Shown here in pieces: positions 36,101-46,384 of a stretch of 64,000 bases of DNA (the stretch's first letter is position 1; every line of letters starts with the position of its first letter). The translations under genes and the position numbers were made by a program. Source of the DNA: Microstegium vimineum (Eukaryota > Streptophyta > Magnoliopsida > Poales > Poaceae); the NCBI GenBank assembly GCA_022036555.1, contig CM039127.1:52898122-52962121 (forward strand). Reading direction: 5' to 3'. Under the pieces are notes generated by a model. That model was not told the DNA's origin. It ran no database searches and was given only the letters and a program-made list of their open reading frames with translations.

Positions 36101-37691
36101 TGCCTCTGTGAACCAGACCTCCGAAACATCCTCTGCAAAGGATTGTCCCCCTGCGAAGCAGTACCACTACCACTGCCACCTCCACGCTCGTAAGCGCCTC
36201 CTCTCCGCTGCACCCCCTCCTGGTACTCATATTCTGCTCTGGACTGATTCATGGCTGCCTGCAACTGAGCCTCGTACTCGTCATCGTCAAGGGGGTGGTT
36301 GCCCTCCGCTGCAGCAGCCTCTCGTGCAAGCCTCTGCCGAGAGCGGTCACTAGTTGTCTGCCTAGTTCTGTCGATCTCATGCTGAAAGTACTCCCGGACC
36401 TCTCTGGGCACCTTGGTGCAGTGGATCACCTCCGTCCCGCGCGCAGCCAAATGCTGCTTCAATCGGGAAGCACAACCCCCGGGATTTTGTTTAAGACAGT
36501 AGTTGCATTTCCAACCGGGAGCAAGATTCTCACCATGCTCCCATACCACGTCTCTGCGGTCTCTCGGCATCTTCCTGCACAAATGGACAACACAAAAAAT
36601 CGAACACATGCATCAAATCATACCGTAAATATATAGCAATACAACAAATATATTTTATAAAGAATCTAATGGTACTTATTTACTATAATAAATACTAAAA
36701 TTTTAGTGTATAAATTCAGCTAAATTTAAGACTATTTGATTCAGCACTATTTAAGAATAATATCATCTTTAGGACGGAGCGAGTACTATATTTATTATAA
36801 AAAATAGTTTTCAAGGATGCACCTTTTGTTTACCTTAACATATTTCATGGGAATTACATCATGTGTCAATATTGACCCGTACTAAATCCTAAATCCTATA
36901 TCAATAAAATCCTAAATCCTAAATCCTACATACATCCTAAAGCAAATCCAACCGCAAATCCTAAATCCTAAACCAAATAAACCTAACTCCTAGATACATC
37001 CTAAGTCAAATCCTACCTAAATCCTACAATAAATATTTTCTACATCATATACTCTATCAATCCTACATCCTATAGCTTATCATAACTAAATCCTACAACT
37101 ATAGCAACTACAAATGCAAGGAAATGAAAAAAAACAAAAAAAAACTTACCCAACAACCCGGTCGGTAACCGCTCGGGGGGGTCGGTAACCGCCACGTCCG
37201 GTCGGTAACCGCCGGGGGGAGGGCGCGTGGCGGGCGGGTCGGTTACCGACCAAATCTCTCGGTAACCGCCGCCGTCCGGTCGGTTACCGAGGGGCGCGGT
37301 CGGCTGCGGGCGGCGGAAGTGAAGTGGGCGAGCGCGGATAGGGTTTGGGGCGCGGACACCGCCCCCCCAGCCGACAGCTACCTTTTATGCGGCGCCAGGA
37401 GCCAATGGGCCGCGTGGGCCCTTAACGGGCCGGCCGGTTTTTTTCTTTTTTCTTTTTTTTTCAAACTTAAACACGTCCAAAAAAAATAGCAAACGAACTC
37501 CAATTTGAAATTTTTTTACACCATTTGACTCTATAAATCGTGAACTATTTTTAGGAATTTTTCAGAATTTTTTTTAAAAAAATTCAAATTTGAAATTTAA
37601 ATTCAAACCGATACCGAAACTGAACCGCCCGCGGCCGGTTCGTCGGTAACCGATCGGTTACCGCGGTTACCGTTCGGTAACAAAAACGCTG
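33127..37691 (-). mobile_element. hAT DNA transposon, 4565 bp, decayed
   Basis: The termini are CAGGGTTTTTCTTTCCG (33127) and, inverted, CAGCGTTTTTGTTACCG (ending 37691), with 8-bp flanks CTTGTTAT (33119-33126) and CTGGTCAT (37692-37699) that agree at six of eight positions. An 8-bp duplication and a CA-start TIR fit hAT. About 200 bp at 33150-33330 and, on the right side, 37155-37290 and 37620-37690 are packed with CGGTTACCG/CGGTAACC words, likely subterminal transposase-binding sites. The transposase gene is on the minus strand. Near 36880-37090 there is a degenerate AATCCTA repeat array. Confidence 0.85.
33564..36570 (-). pseudogene. hAT transposase, multiply disrupted
   Basis: Start MPRDRRDVVWEHGE at 36570. 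The first exon encodes a BED zinc finger (WKCNYCLKQNPGG...RLKQHLA...HC) and a Gly/Gln-rich linker. The exon from 35873 down enters at RKVVEEIGVEHVVHIVTDNGANFK, includes TPCLAHTINLMLKDI and ends near 35194. A later exon carries LVYRYNPTPTMFAGLKEAFGKM. The C-terminal dimerisation part (SSSGCERNWSTF, HTKVRNRLSHKKLNKLVYVNYN) lies at 34820-34570, and an acidic/Gly tail and final exon end at TGA 33564-33566. Lesions: the segment with the first catalytic Asp, between the BED exon and VTDNGANFK, is absent; a one-base deletion near 35090 shifts the frame inside a conserved AAxxLNPR-like motif; and a TAG at 34823-34821 stands where the family's WW motif has its second Trp. It cannot encode an active enzyme as read. 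Confidence 0.8.
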
Positions 37692-37897
37692 CTGGTCATT
37701 TTTCTTTCATGGTCTCTCAGTGATTGTGACCCATAATTGATTTTTCTGGTCGTACTGTAGATGTGTTTGTGTCTGCCATTGGTGACCTCAGCACCAGGAG
37801 ATTTCTACTTCCTTTTTTATGGCTGCTAGCCCGTGAGGCCGTGGCACGTACAACGCTACCTAGAGAAGCACTGATTCGTTGACACAGCACATAGTAC

Positions 37898-38243
37898 GGT
37901 GGCGTTTGGATACTAGCGTCTAAACTTTAGACTTATCACATCGTATATTTAGACACTAATTTAGAGTATTAAATATAGACTAATTATAAAAACCCATTAC
38001 ACAGATTGAGTCTAATTTATGAGATGAATCTAATAAGTCTAATTAGTCCATGATTTGATAATGTGATGCTACAGTAAACATTTGCTAATGATAGATTAAT
38101 TAGGCTTAATAGTTTCGTCTCACTAATTAGTTTACTGCCATGTAATTAGTTTTTTAATTTGCTCATATTTAGTCTTTTTAATTACCATCTAAATGTTCGA
38201 TGTGACACGGTATAAACTTTAGACCCTGGATTCAAACACCACC
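37898..38243. mobile_element. TIR MITE, about 346 bp
   Basis: Left end GGTGGCGTTTGGATACTAGC and right end (inverted) GGTGGTGTTTGAATCCAGGG, with inner matching words around TCTAAACTTTAGAC. The core has the common grass MITE words GTCTAATTAGTCCATGATTTG and AATGTGATGCTACAGTAAAC. The target duplication is unclear, so I leave the superfamily open. Confidence 0.75.
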
Positions 38244-38926
38244 GCAAACACACCTGCGTCTCTTCTTCCTTCAGCACTGGAACGACTCGCGCCGATTCGT
38301 TCAAGCACCGGGACCACTCACCTTCCAACGCCGCCGCCGTCATCATCGTCGTCAGGCGAGCAACAGATACGAACTCGCTTGTGTTGTTTGCTGCCTCTTC
38401 TCTGGGTCGATCACCGGCAAATAATTACTTATTAATTGTTTTGATCATGAAAAATTCACGCAATTGTTGCCTCCCTGTTGAGGTTACCTACTCCAGTGCA
38501 ACTTCATTTTATGCTCGGTTTGTTCTTGCTGCTAAATATGCCCTCACATATAGTATATATATAATTCTTATATTCTTGTTGATATAATACAGGAACAAAA
38601 GTGACTAAAACAGATGGAGTCATCATAAATAAATATTGCAAGCTAAGTTCTGAACAAAGTAATCATCAACGCAAAGAGAAGAATGTTGTAATGCCTAACA
38701 ATGAGAAGGAGGGAGCTCGTGCCAAAAAATGTGAGTATGAACATAGTCATCGGGCTGCATTGTGTGACAATGATAAGAAGGAAGTTCGGGCAAAAAATCG
38801 AGGGTATCAACGTCGTTGTCGAGCTACATTGACTGACAATGGTAAGGAGGAAGCTAGGGCCAAAAGGCGTGAGTATCAACGTAGTCGTCAGCTCATTTGA
38901 AGCTTGAGGCAATGCATCCAATTTTT

Positions 38927-39093
38927 TTTGCCACTAGGGGCACATGCCCTCATGCTGTGCACCCTCAGATTTGCTCTGAGATTCGTGCACAGCAGGAGAG
39001 AGATAATTTTTTATTGTCTCTCTCCTGCTGTGCACGAATCTCAGAGCAAATCTGATGGTGCACAGCAGGAGGGCATGTGCCCTTAGGGGCAAA
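38927..39093. repeat. Long hairpin, 81-bp arms, 5-nt loop
   Basis: The left arm (38927-39007) pairs with the right arm (39013-39093) with about five mismatches and a loop of five T. The arms contain TCAGATTTGCTCTGAGATTC and TGCACAGCAGGAGAGAGA. A transcript would fold into one long stem, like a young inverted-duplication small-RNA locus or a foldback element. No TIR transposon signature or target duplication was recognised. Confidence 0.9.
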
Positions 39094-39469
39094 ATAAACT
39101 TTACCATCCAAATTGGTTCTATCATCTAAAACCATGGATGCATCTAAATTGTTGGCATCATAAAAAATCACAGCTCCCAGATTTAAACTTGGAAATACCA
39201 AAAATTGATACTATGAGGGATAATGAATGCAATTCTTGTAAGAGGAAACCGGGACACGGCTTCACAAGTTGATAAAATAGGTATTTTGCTTTGGTTTATG
39301 CTCTTCACTACAAATTGTTTGCACTGTATATTTTTATCAAAGATAACACTTTAAATTATTTTAATACTTTAATATGAAGCTATATGAATTGAATTCATTA
39401 TTTATCTATTTCTTTATGTATTGTCAAATGTTCACTACTTAATCCTAACTATTTTAGGCGTTGGGAAGT

Positions 39470-41325
39470 TGAAAGGTCTAGATATGGCTAGAGGGGGAGT
39501 GAATAGCCTATTAAAATTTTCTACAAAAACACTTGGGTAAACTTGTTAGAATAAAACACGGTGTAAGCAAGTTTGCACTAGCACTACTAGGGTCGGCAAG
39601 CCACCTATCACAAATCTAGTTTCTAGCAAGATAAAACCTATATCACACACAAGAGCTAGAGAACTAGTGCTATAAGACTAAGCTACACAAGCTAAGCTAG
39701 AATCTCTACTTTGCAAGAATGTAAGAATGTAAGTGCAAAGCTAGAGTTAGAGAGGATATACCGTCACGGAGAGAATATCAACCAATCAATAGATAGACAA
39801 TGAGAATCCTCGGTAGAGAGACAATGAGACACAATATTTTGTACCGAGGTTCACTTATTTGCCAACAAGCTAGTCCTCGTTGTAGCGATTCACCTACTTG
39901 GAGGTTCACGCGCTAATTGGCATCGCACGCCAAACCCGTCACCGGATGCCGCAAAACCAACACAAGATAGGGATCCACAAGCTACGAGCAATCCACTAGA
40001 GATACCTTCTGCGAACTCCCGCGGGGAAGGTTCAAGAACCCCTCACAATCCACCGATCGGAGCCGGAGACAATCACCTTCCTCCGCTCAACGATCCTCAT
40101 CGCTCCAAGCCGTCTAGGAGGTGGCAACCTCCAAGAATAACAAGAACTCCCGCGACGACGACGATCACCAAGTGCCACTAGTATGCAATTAATCAAGCAA
40201 TGCACTTGGTTCACTCAATCTCTCATGAATTTGTCAATTATGTCAAGAGGATGAGTGGGTGGATCAATCTCAAGCAAGCACAAGTGTATGAGTGAAGTAG
40301 GAGTGCAAGAGAGTTCCCCAAGGTCCGGCCATACCACCTTATATAGCCAACACTCAAACACTAGCCGTTTCCACCCTTTTTCCTCTTCTCTGCGTGCCTC
40401 CGGACGCACTTTTCATAGGGGGTTCGGACCAACAGCCGCGTCCGGACCCCTTCACCACCGAGCACCAACGGCTCTGATTCACAACTCCGGACGCGCGCAA
40501 CGCGCCGTCCGGACCATGGCGTATGCGTCCGGTCAGCACCCGTTTGAACTGGCTTCTTTCCCGCGCGCACCACAGCGCGCCACGCATCTCCGGACGCAAC
40601 TGTTCACAGGGTTCGGACCTGTTGTTTCCAGCATCCGGAAATTTCTTCCAGAGAACCTGAGAGCACCCGAGAGCTCCCTGACTCCGGACGCAGCGTTCGG
40701 AGCCCCACTCCGGACCATCAACCACCGTCCGGACTTCGCACCAGAGAGCAACAGAGAGCGCACTGTCTCCGGACGCGCGTCCGGAGCTCAGCGTCCGGAC
40801 TGCTCTTCTCAGCTGAGCTGACCTAGGGTATGCCTCCGGACCCATCGCCGATGGTCCGGACAACACCAAAACCCTAGCGTTCAGATCTCCAAACCTGGTC
40901 CAAACAACCTCCAACTTCTTCCAAGCTTCCAAGGAGCTAACACTAAGTGATTCAAGCACTTGTGCACGTGTGTTAGCTTTTAGTTCACATTTATCTTGAA
41001 ATTAGTTGGTTGTTGGCACGTGATAACCGTAATCGAACACGGGAGCTCCCTCCTTGATAGTATGACTATCTATCCTAAATGTGATCTCATCCTCTATGGT
41101 GACTTGATCACCAAACCGAAAATGGATTCCTATTTCACCTTTGCCTTGAATCCTTTTCCATTTTCCTTTGCACCACCATGCTGGAGCCTTGCCATCATCA
41201 CCTTTGATCTATTAGTTCCATCACATGGCATGCACCATCCTATCTCATGATTCACACTTAGAGATCAAGGTTAGTACTTAGGTAGGTTTCATTAATTACT
41301 CAAAACCAAACACATGGGGCTTTCA
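39470..41325. mobile_element. Solo LTR (1856 bp), TSD GAAGT
   Basis: It begins TGAAAGGTCTAG and ends GGGGCTTTCA, with the target duplication GAAGT at 39465-39469 and 41326-41330. There is no internal domain. 40380-40860 is rich in TCCGGAC words (over a dozen) which create spurious open frames on both strands. It interrupts the Helitron relic, so it inserted later. Confidence 0.85.
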
Positions 41326-42952
41326 GAAGTTCAATACTTTTGATAAAACTAAATGCAAGAGTCAAAAAAAAAGATAAGATATGCTGCCATTGTTGGAAAG
41401 AGAGAGAAAAGAATCTAGCTACAAAACGTGTGTACCAACGTAATTATCAAGCTCGGAAAAAGGCTTCAAATGGTGGTATGTTTCCTTCACTCAAGTTAAT
41501 AAGCTATCTGGTGTGTTGGCTCAGTTAACATTAATTATTTTTGGCAATACCGGTGATATTTTTTCCTTCACCCAAGTTAATAATCTATCTAATGTGCTGG
41601 CTCAATTACCATTAATGATTGTTTATATTTTTAAATAAAATTGCAAGTTGGCAATACCGGCGAAGATTTTGATTCTGGTATTTAGGAACCAGAAGATCCC
41701 ATGCATAGAATACAAGGTAAAAAATTAACCTCTTCACAAAAAATTACAAAGGTCGGCTAGCTATAGGTTTTGCATTTCACCACTAGATAACTATTGCTAA
41801 TTTTCTATATATATGTTATTTTTTGTATGTTCTTGGTAATTAACTTCTTATAACAGAAAATGATTTATATCAACAAAACCTTGAAGAAGATTTACCAAAT
41901 ATTTTTGAGGATGACGAAGCTAAGAGTATTTAACGACAAATGTAATCTCTTTCACTTATGCACTCCAGATTTTTCACATGTATAAAATTTTTCAAGACAC
42001 GTGCGTGTCGCACGTGCACGTTCACTAGTTTTTATAAAAATTAATTTAGAGCTATAAACGTATGTGAATACTATTTATTAAAAATCTGATTAAATATGAA
42101 GCATTTAAACACGTATACTACACTATAGATGCATCATTGTTTTGAAGGGACAGAGGCATGCAGGCATATGTGACGCACACACACACTCTCTCTTTCTCTA
42201 CAATTTCCTTTCTTCTTGCCCACTCCTTCCATGTCCATGGATCTGTGTAGTGTAGCTCATCTCTATATATTCCTTAGCGCTAGTGGTCAGCGTAGCAGTA
42301 GCAGTAGCTGGACAAGGACAACGCCGCAAGCCCAAGGACCAAGGTCACCCAAAATGTGAATCGGTTTCTCACTTGCTGGCACCACAAACATGAAACATGA
42401 CTACTACTCCTACTCCGTATATGGGAGGCGGGAGGAGGACGAGGAAAGAAGCACATGCAACTGCAATGGATGGGATGGGATGGATATGGATAAGGTGGTA
42501 GAACAAAATTAAGAAGCACATGCACGATTAGAGTCGTGATTATATATAGCCTCTCAATAAAATCATCAACTCAACTCTACATGTAGCAGGGAAGATGATG
42601 GACACGAGACCACAGGTAGATGCTTGGCCCGGCTAGCTGATGCCATTTGGGCTGCTGGGCCAGCCTTATTGTCTTTTCTCAAATTAGATCCCCCCCCCCC
42701 CCCTCCTTCTTCTTCTCATACCTTTCCTCTAGCCTCCGAATCGATAGATATACAGTATATAGACAATAGTTTTGGTTACAATTTCTAATATTATAAGTAA
42801 GATTATATAATTAACTCTTAATTAAAATAATATGGGCAAAAGTACAATTAAAATTAAATAAATATAATAAGTTAATAACTAGTTTCCTCTCCTAATATAG
42901 ATGTCATTAATGATACCAAATAAACCATTGTTAGTCAATAATCTCAATCTTT

Positions 42953-43100
42953 TAGGATTGATTCTACTATATATTTTTATAGTAACTATATTTAAATATA
43001 ACAAATATCAATATTATCTTGATTGTTAGGATTAATTATGCTATATATTTTTATAGTAACTATATTTAAATATATCAAATATCAATATTATCTTGTTTTT
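42953..43100. repeat. Tandem duplication, period 74 bp
   Basis: Copies start at 42953 and 43027. Both contain CTATATATTTTTATAGTAAC and CAAATATCAATATTATCTTG with a few substitutions. Confidence 0.85.
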
Positions 43101-43149
43101 CAATAATTCTAGTGAGGGGAGAGAGCCTTCGTCCTTGGATAAATTACAC

Positions 43150-43272
43150 CTTGTTCGCTTGGCTTATAAACCGGCTTATCAGCTACTGAAATAATGTTTT
43201 TTCTCTCACAACAAAACAGCTAAAAACAACATCAATCAGCTTATCAGCCACCAAAACGATTAAACGAACAAG
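43150..43272. mobile_element. Small TIR MITE
   Basis: The ends CTTGTTCGCTTGGCTTATAA and (inverted) CTTGTTCGTTTAATCG flank a core with inner inverted words CTTATCAGC. Common grass MITE type. Target duplication not resolved. Confidence 0.7.
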
Positions 43273-43502
43273 ACGTTAATTCTTAGAATTCGTGTCACTT
43301 GAGTTTTTTAGTTTTAATTAATTTTATAGAAAGAAATAATAATATCTATGACATAAAATGAACAATGTGAAAATTATATTCTATACTAAATATAATGATA
43401 CTAATTTAATATTAAAATTTTATTTTTTAAAAAAGAAATTCAGTCATTTTTTTTAAAAAATTAACTGAAGGTAGCTTTAGAAATCTATTGAGAGTAAGAG
43501 CA

Positions 43503-43624
43503 TCTCCAAGAGATTAGCCAAACTGATTAGCTAAATTTAGTGATTTTGTTGCTCTCTAAAATGTCTCCAAGAGATTAGCTAAACTGATTAGCTAAATTTA
43601 GTGATTTTGTTGCTCTCTAAAATG
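43503..43624. repeat. Tandem duplication, period 61 bp
   Basis: Two copies (43503-43563, 43564-43624) differ at a single base (GATTAGCC versus GATTAGCT). The near identity indicates a very recent duplication. Confidence 0.92.
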
Positions 43625-44148
43625 AATAATATGAGACTTGTAAAACTAAAAGTTAGATAGTTAATAAGGTAGACTATCTAAATATAAAGGTAGAGAGCGA
43701 AAGATCAGGCCACCGGTCCGCCGTCCGCCGGATCCCTTTGGTTCGTCGCCCGATTCCGATTCCGATTCCGATTCCACCCATCGGCTGTGCCTGGGCCGGC
43801 GGAGTCAGCTCTTCTTTGGGTTTGGGAGGGGGGCCGGCAGCCGGAACTCCTGTGTGGCTTGGCCGAGACAACAGAAGCGACGAGGTCAGGAGGACAGGAG
43901 ACCCCGAAATTTCCCCTCTCCGAACCTAACCCACTTTTAACTGCTCGGGAATTTCCTCCATCCTGCCCCCGGCCGTCTCTCATCTTCTCTTGCGCGTTCC
44001 TCTTCTTCCTTCCTTCCTTCCTTGATACGATCGATTCCAACTCCTGTCTTTCTTTATTACTATCAAATCAATTGGATTGGGGATCGCATCCCATCCAAAT
44101 CCGTTACACAACAAGCCAAGCGAGCGAGCCCGCCCGCCTGCCGGCGAC

Positions 44149-46384
44149 ATGAAGAAGATCTTCGGCGCCAAGAAGAACAAGGACCCGCCGCCCAGCATCC
44201 AGGACACAACCGACAGAGTACGTATCATCAACCAAGTTCCTTCCTTCCTTCATTATATATATCAATCCTTGCATATTCAATCAACCAAATCGATTTTTTC
44301 CCCTCCTTGCACTGCAGATCACCAAGCGCGGCGACACCGTCGATGACAAGATCAAGAAGCTCGACGCCGAGCTCGCGCGCTACAAGGAGCAGATCAAGAA
44401 GACGCGCCCAGGCCCCGCGCAGGAGGCCGTCAAGGCACGAGCCATGAGGGTCCTCAAACAGCGCAGGATGTGAGCACCCTCCTCTCTGCCCCTTATCTTG
44501 CTCTCTCGACTAGTAGTAGATTACCAATTACTAGAATTAAGATGATTACATTACCGTACATAAGCCAGCCAAGCCTACCTTCAATGAGCCAATCAACTGC
44601 TTGGGGTTATGCTGAATCAATTAATGCATGCCGTAAATACAACTAGTGTCTTACTTGATACATACATTTTAGTTATCCTAATCCTATTTCTATAGATAGT
44701 CTACATTGTCATACCAGTATAAATAAATATCTAATCTAATATAAATTGATTTCCCGAGGTGCGTCCGTGCCAATTTCCAAACAACAAACATATCAAATGC
44801 GTCATGACTGACGGAGTTGAGTATCAACAGTTTCTTCAAGGCTTGGCGAAAATGGAATTGCTTTTATACCCACCGCCTTAGTACATTATTTTAGATTTCC
44901 AGAAAAATAAATTGTTGAGAATCTTCCGTACGTCTGTCAATGGATACTAATTCCTAATATATCTTCACCCTCCGTTTTTATATTTTTAATTGCAGGTATG
45001 AGGGGCAGCGTGATATGCTCTACAACCAAACATATAACCTTGACCAAGTTGCTTTTGCCGCAGAGGGACTTAAAGATGCTCAGCAAACTGTATACTTCCA
45101 GAGTTACCTAATAAAAAACCTTGATTTTTGTCGCTACTCTCCCTTCTAGAATCCTATAGGCTTACATTCCAGTGCTTTTCATTGGACAGATGACTGCAAT
45201 GAAGGCTGCGAATAAAGAGCTCAAAGGAATGATGAAAAGTGTCAAGCTTGAAGATATTGATGTATGTTATTTAGCATTCTTACTCTTACCAGATTCCTCG
45301 TGCTTTCAATATTCACACCTTACATGCATTTCCAATTTGTTGTTTCTTTTCCTGTTTGATTGATGTTGCATCTGAATATATACCTCCTGTGATCCATAGA
45401 GCATGCAAGATGAGATGATGGATCTTATGGATGTGAGCAATGAAATACAAGAAACTCTGGGCAGAAGCTACAATGTCCCTGATGACATTGATGAGGAAGA
45501 ACTTATGGGAGGTACGGTTCACAATCATATTGCGGTTCGATTTCTCTTTTTGATAAATAGTGTGCAAACACCATATATTTTCTCAAACTGCATACATTGC
45601 TACAAGGCTTATGAAGAAGAACAAACTCATTTCTCTCTCTGCTGTCCTCATTTTGTTTCTTGGAAAATGCAGAGCTCGATGCTTTGGAAGCTGACATGGA
45701 TTTTGAATCAGAGTCAGTCCCATCTTACCTCCAACCAGACCAAGAATCTGAACTCAACTTACCTGCTGCACCAACTGGCCATGCAGCAGTCCCAGCAAAC
45801 CAGCAGCAGGTAGTGGAATTATCGTGAGAGAATGATGTTAGATGTTGCATACTTTGGTTTTATACTCATCATGGTAGTTATTTGGTTTTCTTTATCTTTG
45901 TCATGTGCACTAACCACCAATTAGCTCATAGAATAATATCAAATCCTATTGCAACATAGCGCCATGCCTCTTAACTTTATTATCTCTATAAAAAATGAGC
46001 ACGTTTCAACTTTATCCCAGTTATCAACATAGAAGAAAAATGTGACGAAGGAGAAGATAAAAAAAACTGAAATTCTTCTCTCTTGTTTGGGTGGTGGTTT
46101 ATAAGGTAGAAAAAGGGACACCTGAATTCCAATTGAACATGGATGGAATGAGCATCCACATCTGACCGACTTAGCTAGGCTCAGCTCTGTCATAGTTACG
46201 AGCACTGAAAAATCTTACATTTGGACTCTTTTCCAGTGAGCTTCCCTTTAGTGGCATATAATAATTCCATTCCATGGTGGATCCATAGTAATATTTGTTT
46301 TTTTTTCTTGTTTTTCATTCCCTTTTGGTGCAGGAGGATGAGCTAGGGTTGCCTACAGTACCGCAAGCTTCCATTCGCACCTAG
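44149..46384 (+). CDS. VPS60: VPS60/CHMP5, ESCRT-III-associated protein, 228 aa
   Basis: Seven exons: 44149-44217, 44318-44469, 44996-45089, 45190-45261, 45400-45511, 45673-45809 and 46334-46384. They total 687 nt, 228 codons plus TAG, all GT/AG and in phase. The start gives MKKIFGAKKNKDPPPSIQDT, the classic Vps60/CHMP5 N-terminus, followed by a basic helix-1 region (TKRGDTVDDKIKKLDAELARYKEQIKK), a Snf7-type coiled core (MYEGQRDMLYNQTYNLDQVAF) and the acidic C-terminal half (DSMQDEMMDLMDVSNEIQETLGRSYNVPDDIDEEELMGELDALE). Vps60 binds the regulator LIP5/Vta1, which activates the ATPase SKD1/Vps4 during multivesicular-body sorting; this is known for the family. The length matches the usual 220-235 aa and no residues look damaged. 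It should be a working housekeeping gene. Confidence 0.95.

Larger units (their letters stand above)
38584..42028 (+). mobile_element. Helitron relic, 3' end and N-terminal coding remnant
   Basis: The 3' end is canonical: an 8-bp perfect stem CACGTGCG-TGT-CGCACGTG (41998-42016), 8 bp, then CTAG at 42025-42028 followed by T. A frame at 38601-38900 encodes three basic repeats of about 30 residues (EARAKRREYQRSR type), and 41350-41475 encodes a related basic stretch (VYQRNYQARKK). Such basic repeats resemble, to my knowledge, the N-terminal part of plant Helitron proteins; no Rep or helicase motif is left. The left boundary is not found and 38584 (after a CAG acceptor) is nominal. A hairpin (38927-39093) and a solo LTR (39470-41325) sit inside. 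Confidence 0.55.
42029..44148. other. Intergenic upstream of VPS60, repeats only
   Basis: No gene seen. It contains a poly-C run (about 42673-42683), a 74-bp tandem duplication (42953-43100), a MITE (43150-43272) and a 61-bp tandem duplication (43503-43624). From 43700 the DNA is GC-rich with ATTCCG repeats (about 43756-43778) and GGAAGG-type tracts, probably the VPS60 promoter and 5' UTR. Confidence 0.55.

Noticed and set aside
36880..37090. CRISPR-like or telomere-like array of AATCCTA words
   Set aside because: Spacing is irregular, there are no distinct spacers, and the host is a plant; it is a degenerate simple repeat in the hAT element.
40255..40959. Overlapping frames of 188 and 201 codons on opposite strands
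   Set aside because: They come from repeated TCCGGAC words inside the solo LTR 39470-41325.
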